Assembly: GCF_002874965.1 (NCBI RefSeq)
Contig: NZ_CP025624.1
Location: forward strand, 2,480,001 to 2,544,000
Origin: Pseudomonas sp. NC02
Lineage (GTDB): Bacteria; Pseudomonadota; Gammaproteobacteria; Pseudomonadales; Pseudomonadaceae
DNA: 64,000 nt
Direction: 5' to 3'
Shown: positions 29,384-37,983 of the stretch, in pieces
How positions within the stretch are numbered: the first letter of the stretch is position 1
How the letters are laid out: each line of letters starts with the position of its first letter
Position numbers and translations under genes: made by a program
Notes under the pieces: model-generated
The model's input: only the letters and a program-made list of their open reading frames with translations
Databases searched by the model: none
What the model was told of the DNA's origin: nothing

Positions 29384-30301
29384 ATGGAATGGCTATCGGA
29401 ATTTGGAGCCATCGCGGCGATGCAGGGGTTCAACGGCTTGTCCGTGTTCTGCGTGCTGTTGCTGATGGCATTGGGACTGGCAATCATCTTCGGCCAGATG
29501 GGCGTGATCAACATGGCCCACGGTGAGTTCCTGACCATTGGCGCCTACACCACCTACGTCTGTTCCAGCCTTACCGCGCATTTCGCGCCAGGCTTTCAGC
29601 CGTACTACTTTTTCGTTGCCATTGCCCTCTCATTCCTCGTCGCCGGCGCCGTGGGCTGGCTGGTGGAATGGGCGATGATCAGCCGCTTGTACAAGCGGCC
29701 CCTGGACACTTTGCTCGCCACCTGGGGTTTGTCCCTGGTGATGCAGCAAACCTTCCGCTCGGTGTTCGGCGCCCGTGAAGTGAGTGCCGAACCGCCGGCC
29801 TGGCTGATGGGTTCGGTGAACCTCAGCGATGCCATCGAGATCCCGCGCAACGGCCTGTTCATGATGGGCCTGACCGTGCTGCTGACCGGGGCGATCTTCG
29901 TCATGCTCTACCGTTCGCGCTGGGGCTTGCAGGTGCGCGCCACCGTGCAGAACCGCTTGATGAGCCGGGCGGTGGGCATCAACACGCGCAAGGTCGACCG
30001 CATGACCTTCGCCCTCGGCTGCGGCGTGGCGGGCGTGGCCGGTGCGGCGTTCACCACCATCGGCTCCACCGGGCCGACCGCCGGTTCGCAGTACATCGTC
30101 GACACCTTCCTGGTCGTCGTATTCGGCGGCGCGCAAAGCCTGTTCGGCACCATTGCCTCGGCGTTCGTGATTGCCCAGACCCAATCGCTGTCGGAGTTTT
30201 TCCTCAGTGGCTCGATGGCCAAGGTGCTGACGCTGTCGTCGGTGATCCTGATCCTGATGCTGCGCCCGCAAGGGTTGTTCTCCATCAAAGTGCGCAAGTA
30301 G
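29384..30301 (+). CDS. urtB: Urea/amide ABC transporter permease (LivH-type)
   Basis: A 305-residue branched-chain-type permease with about eight helices. GQMGVINMAHGEFLTIGAY near the N terminus and the conserved LGCGVAGVAGAAFTTIG loop place it in the UrtB/LivH/FmdE family. It is the compact form, without the long periplasmic extension seen in some UrtB proteins. AGGAG precedes the ATG. It is separated from urtA by a REPIN and runs directly into urtC (10-bp gap). Confidence 0.87.
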   Translation: MEWLSEFGAIAAMQGFNGLSVFCVLLLMALGLAIIFGQMGVINMAHGEFLTIGAYTTYVCSSLTAHFAPGFQPYYFFVAIALSFLVAGAVGWLVEWAMISRLYKRPLDTLLATWGLSLVMQQTFRSVFGAREVSAEPPAWLMGSVNLSDAIEIPRNGLFMMGLTVLLTGAIFVMLYRSRWGLQVRATVQNRLMSRAVGINTRKVDRMTFALGCGVAGVAGAAFTTIGSTGPTAGSQYIVDTFLVVVFGGAQSLFGTIASAFVIAQTQSLSEFFLSGSMAKVLTLSSVILILMLRPQGLFSIKVRK

Positions 30302-30311
30302 AGGCGAACCG

Positions 30312-31472
30312 ATGAAGGCTCTAGACAAACTGCTGGGCGGCCAGCAAAACCTGATCGGCATCGTGCTGTTGGCGCTGTTGATCCTCGTGGTGTTCCCGCT
30401 GACCCTGGACGCCTTCCGGCTGAACATGGTCGGCAAGTACCTGACCTACGCGTTCGTCGCGGTGGGCCTGGTGCTGTGCTGGGGCTATGGCGGGATTCTC
30501 AGCTTGGGGCAAGGCGTGTTTTTCGGGGTCGGCGGCTACTGCATGGCGATGTTCCTGAAGCTTGAGGCCTCGGACCCGATCAGCACCAAGATCCAGTCCA
30601 CCCCGGGCATCCCGGACTTCATGGACTGGAACCAGATCACCGAATTGCCGTGGCTCTGGCAGCCGTTCCACAGCTTCACGTTTACCTTGTTCGCGGTGAT
30701 TGCGGTGCCGGTGCTGCTGGCGTTCATCATTGGCATGGCGCTGTTCAAGCGGCGGGTGGGCGATGTGTATTTCTCCATCGTCACCCAGGCGATTGCGCTG
30801 ATCCTCACGGTGCTGATCGTCGGCCAGCAAGGCCTTACCGGTGGTGTCAATGGCATTACTGACCTCAAGACCCTGCTGGGCTGGGACCTGCGCGGTGACG
30901 GCGCGAAGATGATCCTGTATTTCATCAACGCCGGGCTGTTGTTCGGCTGCATCTTCATTGGCCGTTTCATCCTCGCCTCGAAGCTGGGCCGGCTGTTGAT
31001 GGCCATGCGTGACAAGGAAGAGCGGGTACGGTTTTCCGGGTATGACGTGGCCAGTTTCAAGATTTTCGTGTTCTGCGTGGCGGCGGCGTTCTCGGCGATT
31101 GGCGGGGCGATGTTTGCCTTGCAGGTGGGCTTTATGTCGCCGTCGTTCGTGGGCATCGTGCCGTCCATCGAGATGGTGATCTTTGCCGCGGTGGGCGGGC
31201 GCATGTCGTTGCTGGGCGCGGTGTATGGCGCGTTGCTGGTGAACTATGGCAAGACCTACTTTTCCGAATCCTTCCCTGAGCTGTGGCTGTACCTGATGGG
31301 CGGGTTGTTTATCGCCGTGGTCATGTACTTCCCCAACGGCCTGGCGGGGTTGTGGGACAGCCATGGTCGCCAGGCCCTGGCCCGAGTGTTGCGGCGCAAG
31401 CCGGTGGTCAAGGCCGAGCCCGCGAAGATCAAGCCCAAGGCTGAAGCCAAGATCCTGGAGACACAGCCATGA
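30312..31472 (+). CDS. urtC: Urea/amide ABC transporter permease (LivM-type)
   Basis: A 386-residue LivM/UrtC-type permease. WGYGGILSLGQGVFFGVGGYCMA is the family signature, and GQQGLTGGVNGITDL and the loop MAMRDKEERVRFSGYDV are also typical. A lysine-rich cytoplasmic tail (VKAEPAKIKPKAEAK) closes the protein. It overlaps urtD by 4 bp. Confidence 0.88.
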   Translation: MKALDKLLGGQQNLIGIVLLALLILVVFPLTLDAFRLNMVGKYLTYAFVAVGLVLCWGYGGILSLGQGVFFGVGGYCMAMFLKLEASDPISTKIQSTPGIPDFMDWNQITELPWLWQPFHSFTFTLFAVIAVPVLLAFIIGMALFKRRVGDVYFSIVTQAIALILTVLIVGQQGLTGGVNGITDLKTLLGWDLRGDGAKMILYFINAGLLFGCIFIGRFILASKLGRLLMAMRDKEERVRFSGYDVASFKIFVFCVAAAFSAIGGAMFALQVGFMSPSFVGIVPSIEMVIFAAVGGRMSLLGAVYGALLVNYGKTYFSESFPELWLYLMGGLFIAVVMYFPNGLAGLWDSHGRQALARVLRRKPVVKAEPAKIKPKAEAKILETQP

Positions 31473-32227
31473 CCGCCGTCGGTTTTGAAATGAAGAAACC
31501 GGTGTTGGCTATCGAAGGCCTCACCGTGTCATTCGATGGCTTCAAGGCTGTCGACAACCTCAACCTGTATATCGACCGCAATGAAGTGCGGGTGGTGATC
31601 GGGCCCAACGGCGCCGGCAAAACCACGGTGCTGGATTTGATCTGCGGCAAGACCCGCGCCACCAGTGGCAGCATCCAGTTCGACGGCCAGGAACTGACCA
31701 AAATGCGCGAATACAACATCGTGCGCGCCGGGGTAGGGCGCAAGTTCCAGAACCCATCGATCTACGAAAACCTCACGGTGTTTGAAAACCTCGAGATGTC
31801 GTATCCGGCCGGGCGCAAGGTGTGGGGCGCGCTGTTTTTCAAGCGTAATGCCCAGGTGATTGCGCGGGTCGAGGAGGTGGCGCGGGAAATCTTCCTCGGC
31901 GACTTGTTGCAGCAGCAGGCGGACCTGCTGTCCCACGGGCAAAAGCAGTGGCTGGAGATTGGCATGCTGCTGATGCAAGACCCTGAATTGCTGATGCTCG
32001 ACGAGCCGGTGGCCGGGATGAGCGTCAACGAGCGGGCGCAAACGGCCGAGTTGCTCAAGCGCATCAGCCAGGGGCGCTCGGTGTTGGTGATCGAGCATGA
32101 CATGGAGTTCGTCAAGAGCATTGCCCACAAGGTCACGGTGTTGCATCAGGGCAAGGTGCTGGCCGAGGGCAGCATGGAGTCGGTGCAGAGCAATCCGAAA
32201 GTCATTGAAGTGTATTTGGGCCACTGA
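31469..32227 (+). CDS. urtD: Urea/amide ABC transporter ATP-binding protein (LivG-type)
   Basis: A 252-residue ATPase with Walker A GPNGAGKTT, signature region LLSHGQKQWLEIGMLL (a SHGQ variant typical of UrtD rather than LSGGQ), Walker B LLMLDEPVAGM and H-loop VIEHDMEFV. The SHGQKQWLEIG form supports the urea/amide subfamily over generic branched-chain amino-acid transporters. It is followed after 10 bp by urtE. Confidence 0.9.
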   Translation: MTAVGFEMKKPVLAIEGLTVSFDGFKAVDNLNLYIDRNEVRVVIGPNGAGKTTVLDLICGKTRATSGSIQFDGQELTKMREYNIVRAGVGRKFQNPSIYENLTVFENLEMSYPAGRKVWGALFFKRNAQVIARVEEVAREIFLGDLLQQQADLLSHGQKQWLEIGMLLMQDPELLMLDEPVAGMSVNERAQTAELLKRISQGRSVLVIEHDMEFVKSIAHKVTVLHQGKVLAEGSMESVQSNPKVIEVYLGH

Positions 32228-32237
32228 GGAGTCGGGC

Positions 32238-32927
32238 ATGTTCAAGATCGACAAACTGTCGTGTGGGTACGGGCAGAGCCAGATTCTTCACGACCTGGAG
32301 TTGGATGTGGCGAAGCGTGAGATCGTCGCGGTGATGGGGCGCAACGGGATGGGCAAGACCACGTTGTTCAAGAGCCTGATGGGTATTTTGCCGCAGTGGC
32401 AGGGGCAGGTGAGTGTGGATGGGCATGATGTGTCTGCGCTTGAAACCCATGAGCGGGTGAAGCGGGGGATTGCCTATGTGCCGCAGGGGCGGATGATTTT
32501 TCCCAGCATGAGTGTGTTGGAGAATATTCAGACTGGGTTGCCGGCGGCGGCCCGGGGCAGGGTGCCTGAGGATTTGTATGCGCTGTTTCCGGTGCTGTAT
32601 GACATGCGTTCGCGCAAGGGTGGGAATTTGTCTGGGGGGCAGCAACAGCAGTTGGCGATTGCCCGGGCGTTGGCGACGAATCCCAAGGTGTTGTTGCTCG
32701 ATGAGCCGACTGAGGGGATTCAGCCTTCGATCATCAAGGACATTGCTCGTACGCTTAAGGAGATTCGCAATTTGCGGGATTTGACGATTGTTGTTTCTGA
32801 GCAGGTGTTGTCGTTTACTTTGGAAATTGCTGATCGGTTTTTGGTGATTGAGAAGGGGCGGTTTGTGATTGAGGAAACTCGGGATCGGGTGGATGAGGCG
32901 ACTATCAGTCGGTATTTGTCGGTTTGA
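32238..32927 (+). CDS. urtE: Urea/amide ABC transporter ATP-binding protein (LivF-type)
   Basis: A 229-residue ATPase with Walker A GRNGMGKTT, IAYVPQGRMIFPSMSV (characteristic of UrtE), signature NLSGGQQQQLAIARAL and Walker B LLLDEPTEGIQPSI. ATG at 32238 is preceded by GAGGAG. Last gene of the operon; composite repeat copy B begins 9 bp after its stop. No urease or amidase gene follows in this window. Confidence 0.9.
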   Translation: MFKIDKLSCGYGQSQILHDLELDVAKREIVAVMGRNGMGKTTLFKSLMGILPQWQGQVSVDGHDVSALETHERVKRGIAYVPQGRMIFPSMSVLENIQTGLPAAARGRVPEDLYALFPVLYDMRSRKGGNLSGGQQQQLAIARALATNPKVLLLDEPTEGIQPSIIKDIARTLKEIRNLRDLTIVVSEQVLSFTLEIADRFLVIEKGRFVIEETRDRVDEATISRYLSV

Positions 32928-32935
32928 TCTGGCTG

Positions 32936-33547
32936 CGCAATACCTGCGTTCGGCCTCGGGCTTATTAGGGCAGTCAGATCAAAATCAAAATCAAAAGCAA
33001 GAGCACGGCGGCCTTAGAGCCGACCTGAGTGTTAAAAGCCAGATCAAAAGCCAGAGCGAAAACAGATCTGCTTTTCTGTGGGAGCGGGCTTGCTCGCGAA
33101 AAACCTGAGAGCGCCGCGTTCATCCAGAATGCCAGCGTCATCGTTAACGACCTTCGCGAGCAAGCCCGCTCCCACATTTGGACCGTGCCCGCTTTAGCTT
33201 TTGATTTGGCTTTTAAACACTCAAGCCGGCCGGGAGGCCGCTGTGCTCTTGATCTGTTTTTGATCTTGATCTTAGGCGCCCCGTTAAACCACGCTTGCCG
33301 AACGCAGGCTTTGGAGCGTGGGTAACCCGGCAGGACGCCGGGTTAGCCGTCCTGGGCCAGGGATGGCCCATGACGGCGGCCCACGGTCCAAAGCCGGAGT
33401 TAGGGCACTCCTCGCCTAGGCGAGGAGCCGAGTGGTGGGGCAAGAGCGTTTTGCTTACTTTTGACTGGGCCGGCATTCCGGCTGTTCAAAAGTGAGCCGC
33501 TGTAAGAGCGGAACCGATACAAGCCATCACCCAAATAATGGATATAC
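32936..33547. repeat. Large composite repeat, copy B (left arm shortened)
   Basis: The right arm is complete to the TAATGGATAT-type end, and the REP pair lies at 33077-33176. The left arm starts internally at CAATACCTGCGTTCGGCCTC, so about 240 bp of the outer left arm is missing relative to copy C. It sits between the convergent stops of urtE (32927) and the sensor kinase gene (33558). No gene is seen in this gap. Confidence 0.87.
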
Positions 33548-33557
33548 ACACCGCCCG

Positions 33558-34862
33558 TCACAGCTCCAGCCGAACCTGCGCACACAACCCCCCGCCGTCC
33601 CGGTTGCTCAGGGTCAACTCCCCACCAATCGCCACCGCCAGTTGCTGGGCAATCGCCAACCCCAGCCCTGTACCACCAGTGCCACGATTACGCGAACTCT
33701 CCACCCGGTAAAACGGCTGCATCACCTGCACCAGTTCATCCTCGGCAATCCCCGGCCCCCGGTCCAGCACCTTGATCGAAAGCTCACCCGCCGCCGTCGA
33801 CCCCACCTCCAACTGCGCCTCCCCGGCAAATTTCAGCGCGTTGTCCACCAGGTTCACCAGCACCCGACGCAACGCATGGGGCCGCGTATCCAAAACCACC
33901 GCGCTTTTACCGGTCAAACTCACTTGCTTGTTCATGTCCTGGTAATCAAACACCAGGCTGTCGAGAAACGCATCCAGGTCGATCCGGCAACTGGCCTCGG
34001 TCGACCCATGCACACTGCGAGCGTAAGCCACACCCTCGCGCACCAGATGCTCCATTTCCCCCAGGTCACTCCAGAGCTTTTCCCGGTCCACCGAGTCCTC
34101 CATGAACTCGGCACGCAATTTCATGCGGGTGATCGGCGTCTGCAAGTCATGGGAGATCGCCGCCAGAATCTGCATGCGCTCCTTGAGGTACTCGGCAATC
34201 CGTTTCTGCATTTCGTTGAACGCCGCCGCCGCATGCGCCACCTCGGTGGGGCCGGTTTCGTCCAGCGGCGTCGGGCGGGCATTCGGGTCGAGGGTTTCCA
34301 CTGCCCGTGCCAGGCGTGTCAGCGGGCGGATGGCGATGCGCACGGCGATCCAGGTGCACACCAGCAACACCATCAGTTGCAGCACCAGTACCACCGGCAG
34401 CCAGAACGCAAACGGGATCGGCTTGGGATAGACATCAATCGTGACCGGGCTGCCATCGGCCAGGGTCAGGTGCGCCTGGAAGTGTTTTTGCAGGCCCGGG
34501 ATGTCGCGGAACGTCAGCGGGTAGTGCTCGCCCAACGCATCGGAAATCGACGTCGCGGCCATGGGCACGTTGTCGCTGGCCATCGGCTCGCCGGGTTCGC
34601 CGGCATTCAGCAGGTAGCGGTAGGCGTTGCGGTCGAGGCGCGGCAGCCAGCTGGCACGCTCGGCGGCGGGCAGGCGGTCGAGGATCGCGATCGACGTCGA
34701 TACGTCGTTTTCCAGGTTGCCCAGCATTACGCTGCGGGCACTCATGTAGCGCTCATAGAACTGCGCACTGAACGACAGGGCGTTGGCGCACAGCAGGCTG
34801 ACGATGAAAATTACCGTCAGTTGCGCCGCGAGGGTGCGCGGCCAGCGGAACGTGAGGGTCAT
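33558..34862 (-). CDS. Sensor histidine kinase (EnvZ-like, OmpR-type system)
   Basis: 434 residues. An N-terminal helix, a periplasmic sensor loop of about 130 residues and a second helix near residue 150 are followed by HAMP (RPLTRLARAVETL), HisKA with the phospho-His in ISHDLQTPITRMKLRAE, and an HATPase with N box LVNLVDNALKFA and G box GTGGTGLGLAIAQQ. It overlaps the response regulator gene by 4 bp. The periplasmic signal is unknown; the divergent small-protein/thioredoxin operon hints at metal or redox stress. Confidence 0.88.
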   Translation of the reverse strand: MTLTFRWPRTLAAQLTVIFIVSLLCANALSFSAQFYERYMSARSVMLGNLENDVSTSIAILDRLPAAERASWLPRLDRNAYRYLLNAGEPGEPMASDNVPMAATSISDALGEHYPLTFRDIPGLQKHFQAHLTLADGSPVTIDVYPKPIPFAFWLPVVLVLQLMVLLVCTWIAVRIAIRPLTRLARAVETLDPNARPTPLDETGPTEVAHAAAAFNEMQKRIAEYLKERMQILAAISHDLQTPITRMKLRAEFMEDSVDREKLWSDLGEMEHLVREGVAYARSVHGSTEASCRIDLDAFLDSLVFDYQDMNKQVSLTGKSAVVLDTRPHALRRVLVNLVDNALKFAGEAQLEVGSTAAGELSIKVLDRGPGIAEDELVQVMQPFYRVESSRNRGTGGTGLGLAIAQQLAVAIGGELTLSNRDGGGLCAQVRLEL

Positions 34863-35599
34863 GCCGGGTCCCCAAGGATTTCCACGGCCAGGGAGAACAC
34901 ATAGCCTTCGCTGCGCACGGTCTTGATGTAGGCCGGTTCGCGGGCGTCGTCCAAAAGGCGCTGGCGCAGGCGGCTGACCAGCAGGTCGATGGAGCGGTCG
35001 AACAGGTCCGCGTCCCGGCCCTGTGTCAGGTTCAGCAACTGGTCACGGTTGAGCACCCGTTGCGGATGGTCGAGGAAGACGCGCAGCAAACGGTATTCGG
35101 CACCGCTCAAGGCCACCAGGGTGTTGTCTTCGTCCAGCAGATGGCGGGCGGTGGTGTCCAGGCGCCAGCGGCCAAAGCGGATCAGCCGGCCGCTTTCGGT
35201 CACCACCAGGTTTGGCGGCAGCATCCGTGTGCGCCGCAGCACGGCGTTGATGCGGGCCAGCAGTTCACGGGCGGCGAAGGGCTTGACCAGGTAATCGTCG
35301 GCGCCCATTTCCAGGCCGATGATGCGGTCGGTTTCATCGTTGCGCGCGGTGAGCATCAGGATCGGCGTGGCCTTGTGCTTGCCCACCCGCAGTTCGCGGC
35401 ACAGCTGCAAGCCGTCGTCGCCGGGCATCATGATGTCCAGCACGATCAGGTCCACGGGCGTGGTGTCGAGGAAGCTGCGCATCTGCCGGCCGTCAGCCAC
35501 CACGGTGGTGCGCAGGCCGTTCTTTTTCAGGTAGTTGCCCACCAGTTCGCGGATCTCCCGATCGTCATCGACAATCAGAATGTGATCGACGTGATCCAT
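34859..35599 (-). CDS. OmpR-family response regulator
   Basis: 246 residues. The receiver domain (HILIVDDDREI, phospho-Asp in IVLDIMMPGDDG, YLVKPF) and an OmpR-type winged helix (LSGAEYRLLRVFLDHP, RDADLFDRSIDLLVSRLRQRL, IKTVRSEGYVF) are complete. It precedes and overlaps its kinase. Divergent from the DUF2790/thioredoxin operon across a 216-bp region holding TGTAT repeats that could be its binding sites. Confidence 0.9.
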   Translation of the reverse strand: MDHVDHILIVDDDREIRELVGNYLKKNGLRTTVVADGRQMRSFLDTTPVDLIVLDIMMPGDDGLQLCRELRVGKHKATPILMLTARNDETDRIIGLEMGADDYLVKPFAARELLARINAVLRRTRMLPPNLVVTESGRLIRFGRWRLDTTARHLLDEDNTLVALSGAEYRLLRVFLDHPQRVLNRDQLLNLTQGRDADLFDRSIDLLVSRLRQRLLDDAREPAYIKTVRSEGYVFSLAVEILGDPA

Positions 35600-35669
35600 G
35601 CTGCCTTCCTCGTTGATTAGTCATTGATGCGCAGTCTAGCCACTGGCGGCGGGCTTGCCTTGTGCCCTT

Positions 35670-35704
35670 TGTATTGCAGTGTATCTGGCGGTGACGAGAT
35701 ACAC
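35670..35704. promoter_or_regulatory. TGTAT direct repeats and GTGTATC-N12-GATACAC, candidate response-regulator site
   Basis: TGTAT occurs at 35670 and again 10 bp later at 35680, a spacing usual for OmpR-type sites. The second copy forms GTGTATC (35679-35685), mirrored by GATACAC (35698-35704). It lies midway between the divergent regulator gene and the small exported protein gene. Assignment to the adjacent regulator is inference. Confidence 0.5.
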
Positions 35705-35754
35705 ATCGACGCAAAAATCCGGGCCTGGCCGACACAATCCGGATACCTCGCAAG

Positions 35755-35799
35755 GTTCAAATGAGCCCATCGAGGTAATCCGCCTCGGCCCACTTGAAC
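35755..35799 (+). promoter_or_regulatory. Imperfect stem-loop before the DUF2790 gene
   Basis: GTTCAA...CGAGG-N7-CCTCG...TTGAAC can fold into an interrupted hairpin ending 16 nt before the ATG at 35816. It could be a leader hairpin or an operator; no function is evident. Confidence 0.35.
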
Positions 35800-35815
35800 C
35801 CCCGGGGAACCACCC

Positions 35816-36058
35816 ATGACTATCAAAGCTGCCTATGCCAGTTGCCTGTTTGCCTTACTCACTGGCCTGAGTGTTGCCGCCCATGCCGAAACCACCGCCA
35901 GCCAGCCGGATATCCACCAGGTGCTGTCGATCTCCGAAGAGTCCGGTGGCGCGCTGTGCGGCATCGTCAACTCGAAACTGACCTACCTCGATTCCGAGGG
36001 CCAGCGCCACGTCCTCGACTACCGCAAATTTTCCAGCAATTGCCTTGAAGGCAGCTGA
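35816..36058 (+). CDS. Small exported DUF2790-family protein
   Basis: 80 residues with a clear signal peptide (MTIKAAYASCLFALLTGLS...AHA) and a mature part of about 55 residues with PDIHQVLSI, CGIVNSKLTYLDSEGQ and a C-terminal Cys. These match the pattern of DUF2790 proteins of Pseudomonas: two cysteines and a TYLDSxG motif. Function unknown; the two Cys may form a periplasmic disulfide. First gene of a three-gene operon with a small exported protein and a thioredoxin-like protein, divergent from a two-component system. Confidence 0.8.
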   Translation: MTIKAAYASCLFALLTGLSVAAHAETTASQPDIHQVLSISEESGGALCGIVNSKLTYLDSEGQRHVLDYRKFSSNCLEGS

Positions 36059-36069
36059 GGAGACCGGCC

Positions 36070-36249
36070 ATGACCCCACTCAACAGCTTTCTCAGCGCCC
36101 TGGCGTTTTCCCTGGCGGGTGTGGCGGCGGATGTGAATGCCGCCACCGCGAAAAAACTCACTGGCAGTGAAACCTGCTTCCAGAACACGCCGCTGGCGCA
36201 AAACGGCGCGGCTCGCAAACGCGCTGAAACACCCCCGGCCACGAGGTGA
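36070..36249 (+). CDS. Small exported hypothetical protein (59 aa)
   Basis: A 59-codon frame starting ATG at 36070, 11 bp after the DUF2790 stop, with GAGGAG upstream, and ending 5 bp before the next ATG. The product has a signal-like start (MTPLNSFLSALAFSLAGVAA) and a short basic mature part with one Cys (SETCFQNTPLAQNGAARKR). I recognise no family. Its place in the operon, spacing, ribosome site and signal peptide support a real gene. Confidence 0.6.
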   Translation: MTPLNSFLSALAFSLAGVAADVNAATAKKLTGSETCFQNTPLAQNGAARKRAETPPATR

Positions 36250-36254
36250 CACCC

Positions 36255-36845
36255 ATGAACTTCATCCGATACCTGCGCCGCTCAAAAGGCCTGCTGCTGT
36301 TGGCACTGGTGGTTGCCTTGGTCGGCGTGCCCAAGGCGGTGAACTACCTGATCAACAACGTCGATGCCGAAAGTTTCAGCCAGTCCGATGAGCGCATGCC
36401 GTCCCTCGACGGCGCGGTGGCCTGGCTCAACTCGCCGCCGCTGACGGCCGAGGGCCTGAAGGGCAAGGTGGTGCTGGTGGATTTCTGGACCTACGACTGC
36501 GTCAACTGCCAGCGCAGCCTGCCGTACGTCAATCAGTGGGCGAAGAAGTACGCCAGGGACGGGTTGGTGGTGATCGGTGTGCACACGCCGGAAAACGCCT
36601 ATGAGAAAGTCCTGGATAACGTACGCAGCCAGGTCAAGAAGCTGGACATCCATTACCCGGTGGCCATCGACAACGACTACCGCATCTGGCGCGCCTTCGA
36701 TAACCAGTACTGGCCGGCCCATTACTTCTTCGATGCCACCGGCAAAGTGCGCTACAGCCATTTCGGCGAGGGCCGCTACGACAATCAGGAGAAAGTCATC
36801 CAGGCCCTGCTGGAAGAAGCCAGGGCGGCGAACGCGCCAACCTAA
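36255..36845 (+). CDS. Membrane-anchored thioredoxin-like protein (TlpA/DipZ C-terminal type)
   Basis: 196 residues with an N-terminal membrane anchor (KGLLLLALVVALVGVPKAV) and a periplasmic thioredoxin fold with the redox site WTYDCVNCQRSLPYV (Cys82/Cys85), then VVIGVHTPENAYEK and PAHYFFDATGKV. The YDCVNC form is that of DipZ-like domains. It probably reduces or isomerises disulfides in the periplasm, possibly of the two small Cys-containing neighbours. ATG at 36255 follows a GAGGTGA that overlaps the previous stop. Confidence 0.82.
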   Translation: MNFIRYLRRSKGLLLLALVVALVGVPKAVNYLINNVDAESFSQSDERMPSLDGAVAWLNSPPLTAEGLKGKVVLVDFWTYDCVNCQRSLPYVNQWAKKYARDGLVVIGVHTPENAYEKVLDNVRSQVKKLDIHYPVAIDNDYRIWRAFDNQYWPAHYFFDATGKVRYSHFGEGRYDNQEKVIQALLEEARAANAPT

Positions 36846-36897
36846 GCTAATGCCAAAAAGGTATTTATTGCGGGGTTTTTAGATCGTTTAGCTTCAC

Positions 36898-36923
36898 CAC
36901 TCCACGTACCTGTTCATGGAGTG
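36898..36923 (+). promoter_or_regulatory. Inverted repeat overlapping the ribosome site of the 2OG-oxygenase gene
   Basis: CACTCCA-N12-TGGAGTG has perfect 7-bp arms, and the right arm contains the GGAG ribosome site 10 nt before the ATG at 36932. If transcribed, the hairpin would hide the ribosome site. It could equally be a protein-binding operator. Confidence 0.4.
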
Positions 36924-36931
36924 AGCACCCA

Positions 36932-37969
36932 ATGTCGCACCCGCTGGCAATCAACACCTTGCCCCTGCTGGACCTGGCGCTGCTCGACGGCAGCCCGGCC
37001 CAGCGTGGGCAGTTTCTCGATGACCTGCGCCACGCTGCGCGGCATATCGGTTTTTTCTACCTCACCGGCCACGGCATCGACGCCGGGTTGCTCACCCAGG
37101 TGCAGCAGCAGGCGCGCCAATTTTTCGCCTTGCCGGAGGCCGACAAGCTTGCTGTCGGCATGATCAACTCCCCGCACTTTCGCGGCTACAACCGCGCCGC
37201 GTCGGAGATCACCCGGGGGCAGCCGGATCTGCGTGAACAGTTCGACCTCGGCGCCGAGCGCGAGCCGCTGCAGCAAGGCCCGGATTCACCGGCCTGGTCG
37301 CGCCTGCAAGGCCCCAACCAGTGGCCTGCCGCGTTGCCTGAACTCAAGCCCTTGTTACTGGCCTGGCAGCAGGCGATGACGCAGATGTCCCTGCGCTTGT
37401 TGCGCGCCTTTGCCCAGGCCTTGTCGCTGCCGGAAAATGCTTTCGACCCGCTGTATGGCGCCAAGCCCAACGAACACATCAAGCTGATCCGCTACCCCGG
37501 CCGCCACGCCCAGCAGAGTCGCCAGGGTGTCGGTGCCCACAAGGATTCCGGCTTTCTCAGCTTCCTCCTGCAAGACCAGCAGGCCGGCCTGCAAGTGGAA
37601 GTGGAGGAGGGCCGCTGGATCGACGCTTCGCCGCGCCCCGACACCCTGGTGGTGAACATCGGCGAGTTGCTGGAACTGGCCACCAACGGCTACCTGCGTG
37701 CCACGGTGCACCGGGTCGAATCGCCGCCCCTGGGCAGCGAGCGTTTGTCCCTGGCGTTTTTCCTCGGTGCGCAACTGGACGCGGTGGTGCCGGTGTATCA
37801 GTTGCCGCCCGAGTTGCTGCGCGATGCCCACGGCCCCACCAGTGACCCGCGTAACCCGTTGCTGCGGGACGTCGGCTGGAACTACCTCAAGGGCCGCCTG
37901 CGTTCCCATCCGGATGTCGCCCAACGGTTTTACGCCGATGCCACGATTCCCCAAGCCCTGTCCGCCTGA
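36932..37969 (+). CDS. 2-Oxoglutarate/Fe(II)-dependent oxygenase, isopenicillin-N-synthase-like
   Basis: 345 residues. The N-terminal DIOX_N domain (HIGFFYLTGHGID) is followed by a double-stranded beta-helix core with the iron triad His203-x-Asp205 (GAHKDSG) and His260 (TVHRV), and the 2OG-binding Arg271-x-Ser273. It oxidises an unknown small molecule. It heads an operon with a MetQNI-type importer, next to an SfnR-like activator and flavin monooxygenases. A role in releasing sulfur from an imported organosulfur compound is therefore inferred. Confidence 0.82.
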   Translation: MSHPLAINTLPLLDLALLDGSPAQRGQFLDDLRHAARHIGFFYLTGHGIDAGLLTQVQQQARQFFALPEADKLAVGMINSPHFRGYNRAASEITRGQPDLREQFDLGAEREPLQQGPDSPAWSRLQGPNQWPAALPELKPLLLAWQQAMTQMSLRLLRAFAQALSLPENAFDPLYGAKPNEHIKLIRYPGRHAQQSRQGVGAHKDSGFLSFLLQDQQAGLQVEVEEGRWIDASPRPDTLVVNIGELLELATNGYLRATVHRVESPPLGSERLSLAFFLGAQLDAVVPVYQLPPELLRDAHGPTSDPRNPLLRDVGWNYLKGRLRSHPDVAQRFYADATIPQALSA

Positions 37970-37983
37970 TAAGGAACATCACC

